A program made the translations under genes and the position numbers. A stretch of 64,000 bases of DNA from Sialis fuliginosa. Taxonomy: Eukaryota > Arthropoda > Insecta > Megaloptera > Sialidae. Shown here one piece after another: positions 45,943-57,515 of the stretch (position 1 is its first letter; every line of letters starts with the position of its first letter). The stretch lies in contig OY540814.1 in the NCBI GenBank assembly GCA_961205875.1, forward strand, positions 27,844,151 through 27,908,150, in the 5' to 3' direction. A model generated the notes under the pieces. That model saw only the letters and a program-made list of their open reading frames with translations. It did no database searches and was not told the origin of the DNA.

Positions 45943-46959
45943 TGTAGAACAAGTAGATGGTGTTCAGGTTTCATTTAGAACAATTTTCACGTCTGGGAAT
46001 TGAAAAGTAATATCGCATTTTTTATGAAACATATGTTTTGGGTTTGACAATAAATCATAAAGGCTTCAAAAGATTAAAAAGAACATATATACGGATTCTT
46101 CCAGACATGTGTCCAATTTTTGTAATTCTTCTTTTATCAAAACGTTCTTTGTAAACTTCTAAAAGCTGTTACAAACGTAAAATTATATAAAATATATTCT
46201 TTAGTTATGTTCTTGAAAGTATCTTACAATTTAAATTCAATGGATGTGATTTCTTAAAAGTCAGTAGATATTAATAAAGATTTTTTATTGAGAAAAACAC
46301 GCATTACATTTTTTTAATTCAGGATTAACATGGAATCAATTTAATTATAAAGCATTACTTTGTTTAATTTACTTACTGTACTTTTATCAGAATAATACAA
46401 TAATTTTATTACAATAAAACTGACTTCAAAATCAATATTAAAATTAATTAAAGTACAAAACAGTACTGATATTAATAAAGCCAATCGAGTGAATGAGAAC
46501 ACTTTGATAATGGACCCGGAAGAGAATCTACCGGAAGATATTATCACAAATGACATTAAGTTCATTATTAAGCTTTTATTAGTCAATAATCTATAATATC
46601 ATCAAGCTATGCCATTTTTATATGTATTTCATTTGTCAGACAGATATACGCTCTATCTCTCTCTATCATATTTGCACATAGTACTTACATACATAAACAT
46701 GGGCGCACTTATAGATTTTTCAGGGTAACCTAACTATATTTATACTATATGAAATTATAACAGAAAATAAATTTATATTATTTTATTTTTACGTTAATAA
46801 AGCAGTAGTGGATTTAAAGGTGAGGAAGGACTAATGGGTTCTTCCCCCACACCAAAAATTGACACTCAACTGTTAGGCGCCCACCACTATGAACATGCGT
46901 TTTTTGTGTGATAATTTTGTATTTTAAAAAACAGTGGAGATCGATTCTACGTTTGTATC
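45943..46959. other. AT-rich intergenic DNA
   Basis: A (CT)n tract near 46652-46668. Nothing else recognised. Confidence 0.5.
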
Positions 46960-47150
46960 TATATATATTATAAAACGCAAAGTCTGTCTGTCTGTCCGTT
47001 AGTGCATATATCACCCGATTTACGTGTTTTTTTTTTAATTGATAGATACGTTTTTTGCTAGGTTTTAGTAAATATTTTGTTACGTTAGGTAACATAAGGA
47101 ATAAGCAGTGACAATAATAGTAAAACAAGTAAGTGTAGAATAAAAATATC
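46960..47150 (-). repeat. Family D, copy 3 (inverted)
   Basis: TATATTATAAAACGCAAAGT, CTGTCTGTCTGTCCGTTAGT and ATAAGCAGTGACAATAATAG are the complement of the right half of 42280-42592. Confidence 0.65.
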
Positions 47151-47238
47151 TACCATTATTCAACTATATTTTTCAAAAATCCTAAAGAATAATTCCGTAG
47201 TCATGTTTATTCTTGAAAATCTGCATTAAAAATTATAT

Positions 47239-47560
47239 TGTAAAACTGTCTCGACTCTCGTATACGCTCGTGAATGTACCGCGACATAGACACGGACACA
47301 CGGACAGACATCATACATGTATACAATAATGCAGAGGAAGAGACGGAAGCGGATGTGAAAAGCGACGCGGCAGTGTGACGATCGATAAACCAGAATGTGG
47401 ACCAAAGACCTTGTGTGCTGCGCTCTGTCGGCCGTCACGTGGAAACTGCGATACGTCATTTACATAGCACCCCCGGATCGTGTATAAGTCTACGTATACA
47501 GAATGATTTACAACAAGTGTAAATAATTCGGGCAAGACATACACGAGTGTATGCCATAAG
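47239..47560. other. GC-richer patch of uncertain nature
   Basis: CpG-containing DNA (GAAAAGCGACGCGGCAGTGT, GTCGGCCGTCACGTGG) with overlapping frames of 77 codons and no domain. It begins TGTAAAAC and contains GTAAATAATTCGGGCAA, reminiscent of the LTR at 51006, so a diverged solo LTR is one idea. A promoter or exon is another. Confidence 0.25.
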
Positions 47561-48785
47561 GGTTCCGAAGTACGTACTACGTGAAATGTTTGGAACCACT
47601 TACAGGTGCATATTTAAGTTAAAGTTAAAATGTAAAAAGTGTTAAGTTCTACTAATTGAGATCTATATTTTGATATACCACATGCTTAGATATTAAAATA
47701 AAAAATTCTATGACGCCCCTCTCTATAATTCAAAAATTTAAAATTATATTGTTTAGTATTTGTCGTTGGTAGTCCCACCAAAGTCTTGTTATCAAATTTT
47801 TTTCAGATTTTTTGAGCCAGTAATTACAGAGTTAGAGGGGGGGGGGGGGGCAAAATAAAATACTGCTTTGAGCCCTCTACAGGTGCCATTTTTGAGTTAG
47901 AAAAAAAATAAAAAATATGGCACAGTTATGAAATTTGATACAGGGTTTGGTATTAATAAGTATTATTAATATCAAATAACAATAATTTAGACCAAGGGTG
48001 TATGGGGCCAGTGGGCCCGCCGATTTTTATCAAATATTTTTTGTTCCTGAATTTTTTTCCTGAGTTGGGTTCTTGTGGAACATTATATGATACAGAATAC
48101 ACAAAAGTATAATTTGTTCATTTGTCATAAGATCAACCGATTTCGAAAAATATTATTTTTTAACTTCGATAGGAAAACTCATGTTTTTTTTTGTTCTAGA
48201 TGTTGATCCATAGAAGTTCTGTTTTCCGCACTGGAGCACGTAATAAAAAAGTGAAGCAACGCTAAAGTCGATATTTTGTTTTATATTTCATTGAAAAAAA
48301 TTGTATATTTTAAGACATGTACAAAAATCCCTCCAAATTGCATTTGATTGTTTTTTTATCATTATAAAAAAAATCCTTAAAAATATCTGATTTTCCGGAG
48401 TTTCGATTAAGTAACCCCTTAAGTGCACCGACAACCATAGACTTAAGTGTATCTATAACAACACCTAAAAATACAAAAAAGTAATGGAAACAATGATGTT
48501 CCGGAAAACCTTCCGGAGTATTTAAATATTAAAACGTTGTGCGGGATCCGAAGTGAGATGTGAAGTGAAAGCATTCGGCGAACGACGCAGCCTGACATTG
48601 ACATTGAACAACTTTCGCTGAATACGCATTTTATACATAGCACATGGACGCAATACGAATTTTATTTTGCACGATTTCATTGTATTTCATTTCGTTAAAA
48701 AAACATTTAAACATTTTTTCATTGTAAAAAATTTATTGGCTTGAATAATAAATAATACTTAAACCCTATAGTAAAGTTACATCCA
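47561..48785. other. Intergenic DNA
   Basis: A long G-run at about 47838-47850. A CpG-containing patch at about 48535-48610 follows a TATTTAAATA box. No gene can be supported. Confidence 0.4.
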
Positions 48786-48945
48786 TACTAATATTATAAA
48801 TGCGAAAGTGTGTCTGTCTGTCTGTTTGTTACCTTTTCACGGCTAAACCGCTGAACCGATCTTGATCAAATTTGGCAGTGAGATAGCTTGCATCTCGAAA
48901 ATTCAACCCCTAATGAATGGCAAGGGGGTGGAAATTTTTTAATTT
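48786..48945 (+). repeat. AATATTATAAATGCG-type interspersed repeat
   Basis: CATACTAATATTATAAATGC, a TCTG tract, CCTTTTCACGGCTAAACCGC and TTGATCAAATTTGGC. A very common phrase in Lepidoptera. Shorter relative at 16558. Confidence 0.65.
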
Positions 48946-49120
48946 TTTTTTGTAATTAATATTTTTACCCCCCGTTACATATGAAGGGTTGTAAGTGGTT
49001 TTATTCGATCCGGCGGAAAAAATTAGTTTTTTTTTAAATCGATTTTATTTTTGTCTAAAAAAGTTTTTTATCAATCACGATCTACCGTCGTCGATGACGA
49101 ATTATTTTTGAATAATGTAC

Positions 49121-49207
49121 AGGTGTCCCGTAAGTAAGGACCTATAGAGATTTCTAATATTCATTTTGTGTTATGTTTCATTTTCATCCTGACTTACGGG
49201 ACAACCT
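49121..49207. mobile_element. 87-bp palindromic MITE
   Basis: AGGTGTCCCGTAAGTAAGGA faces TCCTGACTTACGGGACAACC. Too short to code. The class is not clear. Confidence 0.6.
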
Positions 49208-49373
49208 ATAGAATCATCAACATCAGATCATCAGACAAATATAAAAAATAAGTTAAATAAATATGTTTTTAATACTAATCCCCTATTTTTATTCATATTA
49301 TTCAACACTTGCCTACAATAAATCCATTATATTTACAAGTTCCCTATATTTAAAACTTCATGAATAACATATA

Positions 49374-49607
49374 CAGGATGATTCAGAACTATCGTGCCAT
49401 ACTTTAACAGTAAATTAAGAAAAATATTTTGAGCAAAGGAACATTTTACTGAAGGGGCTATAGTATAGATAGATATTAAATAAAAATTAATTTTGGGTAA
49501 AATCTTGGAAGGGCTGAGTTCCCTCACAAAAAAATTCCAGACACATGTTAAATTAAGTTTTTTGAATTTACTGTTATAGTTTGGCACAAAAGTTTTGAAT
49601 CATCCTG
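49374..49607. mobile_element. 234-bp TA-MITE
   Basis: Inverted ends CAGGATGATTCAGAAC and GTTTTGAATCATCCTG are flanked by TA on each side. The pairing extends about 50 bp inward (GTGCCATACTTTAACAGTAA against TTACTGTTATAGTTTGGCAC). A Tc1/mariner-type transposase is implied. Confidence 0.75.
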
Positions 49608-49974
49608 TATATATGTACATTAGACACTTCTTCCATTAACACGTGGGTTATTTATAAAAATATTAACATAGAAACTATCGAAAAGAAAAAAAAACGGATA
49701 CCGCTACCATAAATAATTCTTTACTACAACTATTTTGAATAATACTCGAACTAAATGTATACTTACATAATATCGATTAGATTTTACTATAAATTTAAAA
49801 TAGAAGCACGCTATATTGAATATTACTTTGGAAGCCGTGAGTGTTAGAAATTTAATAACAGGTTTGAATTGAAAATGATTTTTTTATAAAAATAAAATAA
49901 AATTATGTAATAAGGGTGATACGGGACTTTCTTATACGTTATATAGAGAGTAAACAGTGTACATGTTGAATAAA
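49608..49974. other. AT-rich intergenic DNA
   Basis: Nothing recognised. Confidence 0.5.
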
Positions 49975-50344
49975 CATATTTAAACTAATTATTAGTATAA
50001 TGTATTTATTAATTATTATATTATCATAGCAACTACTTTATATTGTTTTAAATTTGACGATTCTTTCTTTTATATTTTTTGTGTCGTAGTACTTATCATT
50101 TTGTATATAATCATTAGCAAATGTCCATCACTGCGTGCTTATTACTAGTTTTACTTTATCCATTACTGGAGAAAAAACACAAATAAAATGCTATACTTTA
50201 AAAAACAAACTATATTTGCTGACTTTGGTAAATAAATTGATTAAATAAAGAGTTACTTGTTTTATTAGTAACATGAGTTCATGAGAATTACAAAGAAAGC
50301 AAACCTTGCTCTTTTAGCGGCCATAACTGGTGCCAGTACCTTAT
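49975..50344. mobile_element. MITE family E copy, left-truncated
   Basis: Internal blocks (TGTGTCGTAGTACTTATCAT, TCCATCACTGCGTGCTTATT) and the right end AACTGGTGCCAGTACCTTAT are preserved. The left inverted end is absent. Confidence 0.7.
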
Positions 50345-51005
50345 AACTAAATGTAACTTTATATTTTTTAGTTAAACACTATACTGTATTTCATTTAAGA
50401 ATGCAGTGGTTGCTGTGATTTTTATTTTAACTCGCGAAACCCCCAAAGAGGTTACGCAGAACACAGTTTTAAGACCACTGGTATAGAGTATTGAGTATAA
50501 AAAATTTATTAAATAAAAAATCTTGGTATGATGTATTTTCTCAATGAAAATAAAACAACACTTTGTACCTATATTTCCCTAGTTCCAAGATAACGTGTAA
50601 AGTTTTCTAGGATGTAGTCAATGACACATGTCGTCCAAGGAATTCTCGATATCTTTTTCTTATTTATTGCTCAGGAAAACTTCTTTATATACGTGTGGCA
50701 GGGGATTTTTACGAGCAAGACGTATACTTTATGTCGTACAAACTTTGATCAAATGTCTTAGTTTATTTTTTACTTCATCACTCCTTATTGCAAAATAAAA
50801 ATAATTCTTTCTGTAGGCACTTTTTTTAATTTTTACGAACATTCATACAATAAAAAAATTCTATAAATAAAAACAATGGGTCAAGACTAACGGGACACTT
50901 TATATATCTATAAAGAGATGAGGTATTATATTCCCAATTTTACCTAATAGTTATAAATTTATTATATTTAAATACAAAATAAATATTGTCTGAAATATAT
51001 ATATG
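50345..51005. other. AT-rich intergenic DNA
   Basis: Contains a lone arm of the 43065 hairpin (about 50390-50420). Otherwise nothing recognised. Confidence 0.5.
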
Positions 51006-51308
51006 TGTAAACAAAGTTTGTATTGCGCGCCAGACGAACTACAGACGGTAGAGAGTAGGCGACGGCAGTATGGATTGTTTTACGGAAAATACGAGAAGTC
51101 TGTCACATACGGTGTACAGAATACGTGTGTTAACTACGTTTACGAGTGTTACGGGTAGAACGAGACTAATACGGTTGTCCATTACGAGTGTGTGTCGCGT
51201 ACGAGTGTTTGTTGTAAATATTTCGGGCAATAATAATAATTGATTTGTGTTTGTAAATTATATGTTTTATGTGACTGTAAAAACTTAAGTAAATTATTTT
51301 GATTTACA
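51006..51308 (+). repeat. 5' LTR
   Basis: 303 bp, TG...CA ends, indistinguishable by eye from 54102-54404. The 63-codon minus frame is a shadow repeated in both LTRs. Confidence 0.9.
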
Positions 51309-51455
51309 TATCAGAAGTGGGATTAACAAATAAAAGATTATAAAGTGTAATACGAGATTTACGGTGTGGTGAAAATTATAAACGGTACATTTAAAACATT
51401 TTGACATTTGTACAGATTTTCATTTTTTTTTAAATACGTTCTTGACTTTATAATC

Positions 51456-52148
51456 ATGTCGAATACAGACAATGTTTTAGACGATAGTATTGCGGGTCAA
51501 GAAGAAAATATGCGTCAAGAAATCCAGAATAATCTGGCTGGTGGTTTGCGAGAGCCGGCTGTACAGTCAAATTCAGTGCGTTTTAGTGAATGTATCGGTG
51601 ATATACAGTCGTCTACGCATATTATTCGAAACGAACCCGATAATCAGTCTACGGATTTTTTGGTGTGGGAAAGAGAGTTATTACGTCGAGAGCGTGAATT
51701 GTTACAACGTGAACGTGAGCTATTAAATTCACAATTTAATCAAAATCGTTCGTCGACGACTTTTGACGATTCGCAAATTCACGTTCATGAGATTAGTGAT
51801 ACGGCACTACCTACGTTCGACCCAGATATTCAGTTAACAGTTACTGCGGGACAATGGGTCCGAAAAATCGAGCAATTGGCCAGAATTTACAAATGGAACG
51901 AACAGGCGTCACTGTTCCATGCGATCTCCAAGTTGAAAGGTCCTGCAAAATTTTGGTTTGAAAGCGTGCAAGGAGAGATCAGTACGTGGTCAGAATTTAA
52001 ACATAAAATTATTGAAGATTTCCCGACAGTAATGGATGAAGCTGACATCCATCAAGAGCTCAGTAAACGAAAGAAGAAGAAGGACGAATCATATGAAAAC
52101 TATATTTATGAAGTGAAGGCGGTAGCGTCGAAAGGCAACGTAAATTAA
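51456..52148 (+). pseudogene. gag, capsid part, ending at a frameshift
   Basis: A 230-codon frame from the ATG at 51456. An Arg/Glu heptad-like stretch (about residues 70-92, RERELL repeats) is followed by a gypsy-type capsid core with WxRKIEQLARIYKW, LKGPAKFWFES and FPTVMDEADIHQ. It stops at 52146, while gag sequence continues in another frame toward the zinc knuckles. Translation therefore breaks between capsid and nucleocapsid, which is not where gypsy elements normally shift frame, so this is probably decay. Confidence 0.8.
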
Positions 52149-52168
52149 AAAATTTAAATGACCCTGAC

Positions 52169-54106
52169 ATGTCAAGGATTCTATCGTTGATGAAGTTTAA
52201 CACAGTGAGAGAATTGTTAGTTCATATAAAGACTTACGAGACGACTATGAGGAACCTGAAATTACAAGGAGAAACAAGAAATAGTTTGAGAAGTGATGTA
52301 CCGCGAAATCTAAAATGTTTTAATTGTAATGGGGAGGGGCACTTATCAGTAAATTGTCCTCAGCCTCAGTGGCGGCAAAGATGTGACGTACCGCGAAACC
52401 TAAAATGTTTTAATTGTAATGAGGAGGGGCACTTATCAGTAAATTGTCCTCAGCCTCAGCGACGGCAAAGATGCTATAACTGTGAAAAGGTTGGGCACCT
52501 TTCGCGGGACTGTCCACAAAAGAAACATGCGATAAATAAAATCGAAACGATGAAGAAAAGTTACGAAGACGAATACCATAAAACTATCGCGATCAACGAT
52601 GAAGAGATCGAAGCATTTATAGATCTTGGTAGCGATTGTTGTACAATGAAAGAATCGATAGCGGAGCAACTAAAAATAACATTATTACCATGTGAAGTTA
52701 CATTGAAAGGTTTTGGGAAAGGAAGTACAAAATGCATTGGTAAACGTACTGTTTTATTATCGATAGAAGGAGTCAATTTTGAGACAGAAATGTTTGTGGT
52801 ACCATCGGATGCTCAAGATGACGATGTGATCATAGGGAAAAATGTGTTTAAAAATCCTTCGATTAAGTTAGAAATGGAAAATGGTAAATTCACAATTATA
52901 AAGAAAAAAAACATGACGATTACACACGAAGATGTCAAAGTTATGACAGTGAAAGCAGAATTTAAAGAAGAAGATTTACAAATCAGCAATCTCGAGATCA
53001 CGAAGGAAGAAAGGGTACCGTTAGTGAATTTGGAAAATGAATACAGAGATTGTTTTGCCACAAAAATGTCGGAAATAGGAACTACAACTTTGATCAAATT
53101 CGGCATCGAGCTAACTGACAGCAAACCCATTGTGTACCAACCATATAAAATGGCCATTATTCAACGAGAGAAAGTACGAGAAATTATTCAAGAGTTATTG
53201 GATACGGAAATTATTTCAAGGACGACATCCGAATTTGCAAGTCCTATACTGTTGGTTAAGAAGAAAACAGGAGATGATCGTCTATGTGTCGATTTTAGAC
53301 ATTTGAATCGAGTTACGCGCAAGGAAAATTATCTAATGCCGTTAATTGATGATCAACTAGATAAACTATCAGGTTATAAGTATTATAGCCGATGCGATCT
53401 TGCAAGTAGGTATTACCAGATTCCTATTGCAGAAGAATCGAAACATTATACCGGATTTACTTGCCAAGACGAAAATTATCAATTTAATAAGATGGCGTTT
53501 GGGCTCGTCAACGCTCCTGCAGTACTTAATAGAATTATAACCGATCGAGGAACGTCGTTCACCGCAAAAACGTTCAAAGATTATTGTACAGATAATGAAA
53601 TAATGCTAATTCCGAATGCTACGGCGACGCCCAGGGCAAACGGGCAAGTGGAACGATTCAACCGAACAATTCTCCATTCCATTAAGACAATGACGAATGA
53701 AAACGAATGGGATGTAAATCTGCGAGCAATACAGTGGAAATTGAATTGCCTCACCAACAATACGACAAGACGTTCGCCTCATGTATTGTTGTTTGACTAC
53801 GAACCGCGCGAAGATAAAACGCGCCGAGTTAATTCAAGGACAACAAGACCAATGTTATATAAGGAAAATGATTTGGTGTTGATATTACGAGAAGCGGCGG
53901 CGACCGGTGGGTCGAAAAAACTAACTGCGCGTTACAAGGGACCGTATTTAGTCACTAAGGTTTTAGGTAACCACCGAGTGGCTGATAGGTTGAAACCTTG
54001 GTGTGTTCTCCCGGAAGAAGATGAAGCTTGGATGGAGATCCAACTTCAGATGAAGATGACATTGTGGATGGAGGTCCATCCACTGAGCAGGATGGCCGAG
54101 TTGTAA
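52169..54106 (+). pseudogene. Nucleocapsid-protease-RT/integrase fusion frame
   Basis: 645 codons. Three CCHC knuckles come first; two of them are a tandem 90-bp duplication. A protease region follows whose active-site triplet reads Asp-Leu-Gly instead of the usual Asp-Thr/Ser-Gly. The reverse transcriptase includes the catalytic Asp of motif A (SRCDLASRYYQIPI) and motif B (FNKMAFGLVNAPA), but the YxDD motif is gone. At about 53531-53545 the frame runs straight into integrase at its second catalytic Asp (TDRGTSFTAKTF) through the ANGQVERFNRT catalytic Glu region and a C-terminal domain. RNase H and the integrase zinc finger and first Asp are missing. A further frame change near 54030 alters the acidic tail. 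It cannot give active enzymes. Confidence 0.85.
52295..52474 (+). repeat. Tandem 90-bp duplication of a zinc knuckle
   Basis: Units 52295-52384 and 52385-52474 each encode one CFNCN-x-EGHLSVNC knuckle. They differ at only a few bases (Gly/Glu and Trp/Arg changes), so the duplication is recent. Confidence 0.9.
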
Positions 54107-54404
54107 ACAAAGTTTGTATTGCGCGCCAGACGAACTACAGACGGTAGAGAGTAGGCGACGGCAGTATGGATTGTTTTACGGAAAATACGAGAAGTCTGTC
54201 ACATACGGTGTACAGAATACGTGTGTTAACTACGTTTACGAGTGTTACGGGTAGAACGAGACTAATACGGTTGTCCATTACGAGTGTGTGTCGCGTACGA
54301 GTGTTTGTTGTAAATATTTCGGGCAATAATAATAATTGATTTGTGTTTGTAAATTATATGTTTTATGTGACTGTAAAAACTTAAGTAAATTATTTTGATT
54401 TACA
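54102..54404 (+). repeat. 3' LTR
   Basis: 303 bp, matches the 5' LTR. No obvious polypurine tract precedes it (the last internal bases are GGATGGCCGAGT), which is atypical. Confidence 0.9.
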
Positions 54405-54408
54405 TATG

Positions 54409-54618
54409 TATACATACACGAGTCAATATTGATTTTAAGGTAAAATGTGACGTTTTTATAAAATAGGTAATTTACTGTCACGTACCAAAACAAATATTAA
54501 CATCGTGAAAAAATTACGAAATATTAAACAAATATACATTTTTATTTAAATAAAGCAATTGCTTATCACAACTAGAATAATTTTAAATGGTCAGACGGCG
54601 TAGACGAGTTAAAAAATA
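54409..54618. other. AT-rich intergenic DNA
   Basis: Nothing recognised. Confidence 0.5.
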
Positions 54619-55217
54619 TTGTATCTCAAACCATTCTCGAGATATAGCCTCTCAAAGTTTCAGTTTTTTTTTAAATTTGAAGAAAAATGGCCATACCTTT
54701 TGAACGTGTGGTCGGAATTGATTTTAGTTGGCGGATTTGAAATCAGCGTGTCAAAATCTATATAATGACATGTATAATACCTTAAAACTCGTAAAAAAAA
54801 TTTCGCGAAAAATCGAAAAAATTCAAAGGGGTATACCTTAAAAAAATGTCGATTTTTGACCAAATTTTTTTTATCGGATTTTAAAGTATTATACATGTCA
54901 TTATAAAGATTTTGACAAGCTGATTTCAAATCCTTCAACTAAAATCAATTCCGACCACCCGTTCAAAAGTTATGGCCTTTTTTCTCCAAAAATTTGAAAA
55001 AACTAAAACTTTGAGAGGCTATATCTCGAGAACGGTTTGAGATACAGACCTGCGGTTTGAACAGTTCAACTTTTCACGCCATTTTCTATACAATATACAT
55101 ACTTTTAACGAAATCAAAAATTCGAAATTTTTTAGTGATATTTCCTGCAGTGAACTTCAACTCATCATACAAATATCGACTAAAATACAAGAAAATAAGA
55201 CGTAGAATCATTTAGTT
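54619..55217. mobile_element. Foldback element, copy 4 (left end truncated)
   Basis: Begins within the left arm at GTATCTCAAACCATTCTCGA and runs to the right end GACGTAGAATCATTTAG. The right arm is complete, including a CTGCAGTGAACTTCAACTC block. Confidence 0.8.
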
Positions 55218-55356
55218 ACTATATAAATATATAAGGATTTTTTTTAAAGTAAAAGCATCAACTTAAGGTGTTTCATAACTAGTTTTTTTGTTAATAGGAA
55301 GGAGAGGATTGACAAAATATGCTTCCCTTATTAAAAATTTTACACCTCGCCACTGA
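55218..55356. repeat. Family R end next to foldback copy 4
   Basis: AGTAAAAGCATCAACTTAAG, GGAGAGGATTGACAAAATAT and CACCTCGCCACTG match the flank of copy 1 (19794-19897). Confidence 0.6.
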
Positions 55357-55944
55357 TATTAACCCCAAAATTACGTATATAGAAAAATGGTAAACAAATT
55401 AAATAAGGTAATAAGATATAACTTGTAGAAAGCAAAAAATATTATGACTTAATATGGTTACAAGTAAATAATCTCTTACATATTTTGAAAGATATAAAAA
55501 CACTGAAAGCATTATTTTATTAAATTCTATATAAGGATTAATATGACTCATAAAAACGAAAGGTGAGTTTCCTTTTATGAAACAATTAACGCTCTTTACC
55601 GTACAGTTTTATTTAATAGTTATAGCTGCATATAAATCACGATTACTGTCCAATACAATTCAAATAAAAAAAAATTATTTTTTAAAATCCAACACATTTT
55701 ATAAATTACGAAATTTACAAGTTACAAACAAGGCATGATTTATATAAAAGAAATGAACTATTATTAAGTTGTCAAGAATTTATAATTACTTGAATATTTA
55801 TGTTCTAACGTCTATCTGAATGTTCACAAAATCAAATATGTCAGATCGTTTACTGATTTCTATGTTCAAAATGAATTGAAGTATAAAAATACGAGTAAAA
55901 TTATTTTACCTATTGATTTCAATCAATGTCAGATCTATACATAT
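55357..55944. other. AT-rich intergenic DNA
   Basis: Nothing recognised. Confidence 0.5.
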
Positions 55945-56510
55945 TATTTAATTTAACAAATAAGTTGAATAATTAATATCTCAATTTGGCGCGATCCTAC
56001 AGATTCAATTTTTATTTAAAATATAGCTTACAACATTAACTTTAATGTCCGGTATTGTAAAGGAGCTAGCAAATTTGCTAGCTAGCAAGCACTTTCAACT
56101 GAGATATCAAACTTATATGACAGTTCTTTTGGAGTTTGTTGAAGACTTTGACCAGTTTCGCGCACGCGTTGTAGGTAAATACCAACGGTATTAAAACAGT
56201 GGTGATATTATGAAAATTAGTTTGTACGGTGAAAGATGCCAATTGTGTTACAATTAGTTGAAGTGTCACTGCTCTAAATTCCATAGCTAATGCATAGATA
56301 CTAGTACAGAATAAATACCCCATTTGAAAGTGCTCGCTAGCTAGCAAATTTTGCTAGCTCCTTTATAATACGGGACATAAGAGTACCAAGTGTTCTAAGA
56401 CCGTCGAGACCCATTTCCCCTATTATAAACAAATAAAATTTGTTAAATTAACAAATAAATTGAATAATTAAAATCTCAGCTTCGCGCAATCCTAAAGAAT
56501 CAAACTTTTA
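55945..56510 (+). repeat. Diverged satellite fragment split by a MITE
   Basis: TTGAATAATTAATATCTCAA, TTGGCGCGATCC, TATAGCTTACAACATTA and, after the insertion, TAAGAGTACCAAGTG and ATTGAATAATTAAAATCTCA align with about 1.5 units of the 161/184-bp satellite. Confidence 0.75.
56046..56375. mobile_element. Harbinger-like MITE in the satellite, 330 bp
   Basis: Ends TGTCCGGTATTGTAAAGGAG and CTCCTTTATAATACGGGACA, then GCTAGCAAATTTGCTAGCTA-type palindromes. Flanked by TAA (56043-56045, 56376-56378). The empty site is the CTTTAAGAG of the array at 61941. A second copy is at 60143. Confidence 0.85.
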
Positions 56511-57309
56511 ACATTTGTATAAGTACACATATGGAGAAATTTTTATTTGAATCGGTATCTTGTTTAATCAAATCAAAATTATTCCAGTGGCGTAGTTATA
56601 ATAAAACACAATTTAAATTTATATAATCTTATAGTTATAATTTTTCTCTATATACAAATTTGGATCGACCAAACTTTTTTCCTCTTAAATTAGGAAAGTT
56701 TACAGATACAAAACAAGTATCTATACATTATACATAAAATAACGGTCATTTTCAATGTATGCATTCCATAGACGTGGCTTGAAATATTATAATATATACT
56801 TAAAAAATCTATAAGAAATATTATGGTTCCAAATAGACTTGAATTACTTTTTATTTAAGGCAATAATTTTAGATCTGAATACGCCGATGACTTTACGGAG
56901 CACATTTCTGCGGAGTGCATTGGTAACAATGTATGTTTTTTTTTCGATTAATTTATTTTTAGACAGTTGGTAATGGTCACCGACTTTCTTACTTTAACAC
57001 AAGCGATCTCCTCTTACCGCCCGCCCCTCAAATACTGTACTTATATAAACAGTATACCCACGGTTCAACAAACTCGGACTTTAAGAAAAAAGTAAGTCGA
57101 GTGATTTAGATTTATAAATCTGTCGGACCCTTGACTGTCGTATTCATACAATATTAATGAAACACGGTTTTGCGTTTGTCAGATATATTGCTGTGTGTGT
57201 AAATAATAATTACTCAATTATCAGCACCGTTTCGATATTTTTTTTTTTTAAATATCAGAACATTTTGTATTTAAAAAATGAGAAAATTTGTGTATTCAAG
57301 GTAATATTA
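56511..57309. other. Intergenic DNA with a weak promoter-like stretch
   Basis: CCGCCCGCCCCTC (about 57018-57029) followed by TATATAAA at 57042-57049 resembles a core promoter. No coding sequence follows convincingly (the 87-codon frame at 57157 enters a repeat). Confidence 0.3.
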
Positions 57310-57515
57310 AATATCACTGGACCGATTTTGATGAAACTTACACCAGTTTGTTCCTTGAAATCTCAGAAGTACAATAGCGTACCTATCATCACGCTATTGC
57401 TCAAAACAGCTGAGCAGTGAATAAGTTAGTAAAAGAAAATTAACGCGCGAAACATTTGCCACATCTGCCAAGTAAATGCACAGTGCTTCCTCGTGCTAAA
57501 TTCACCAAAGGTGTT
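57310..57515 (+). repeat. Family P plus family Q fragment
   Basis: GGACCGATTTTGATGAAAC through CAGCTGAGCAGTGAATAAG is family P. CCAAGTAAATGCACAGTGCT is family Q in the orientation of 6460. Confidence 0.65.

Larger units (their letters stand above)
51006..54404 (+). mobile_element. Defective Ty3/gypsy-type LTR retrotransposon, 3.4 kb
   Basis: Two 303-bp LTRs (TGTAAAC...TTTACA) enclose 2.8 kb. TATG flanks the element on both sides (51002-51005, 54405-54408), a 4-bp target duplication. TATCAGAAGTGGGA just inside the left LTR is the candidate primer-binding site, resembling the complement of a tRNA-Leu 3' end (low certainty). Gag, a zinc-knuckle region, protease, half of reverse transcriptase and the second half of integrase are readable. 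The rest of RT, RNase H and the front of integrase are deleted. By eye the LTRs are identical, so insertion was recent. Confidence 0.9.

Noticed and set aside
47239-47560. Diverged solo LTR related to 51006
   Set aside because: It shares only the TGTAAA start and one GTAAATA-TTCGGGCAA phrase, in the wrong relative position. No end or target duplication could be fixed, so it is kept only as an idea.
51039-51230. Identical 63-codon minus-strand frames at 51039 and 54135
   Set aside because: They are shadows within the two LTRs and are duplicated only because the LTRs are.
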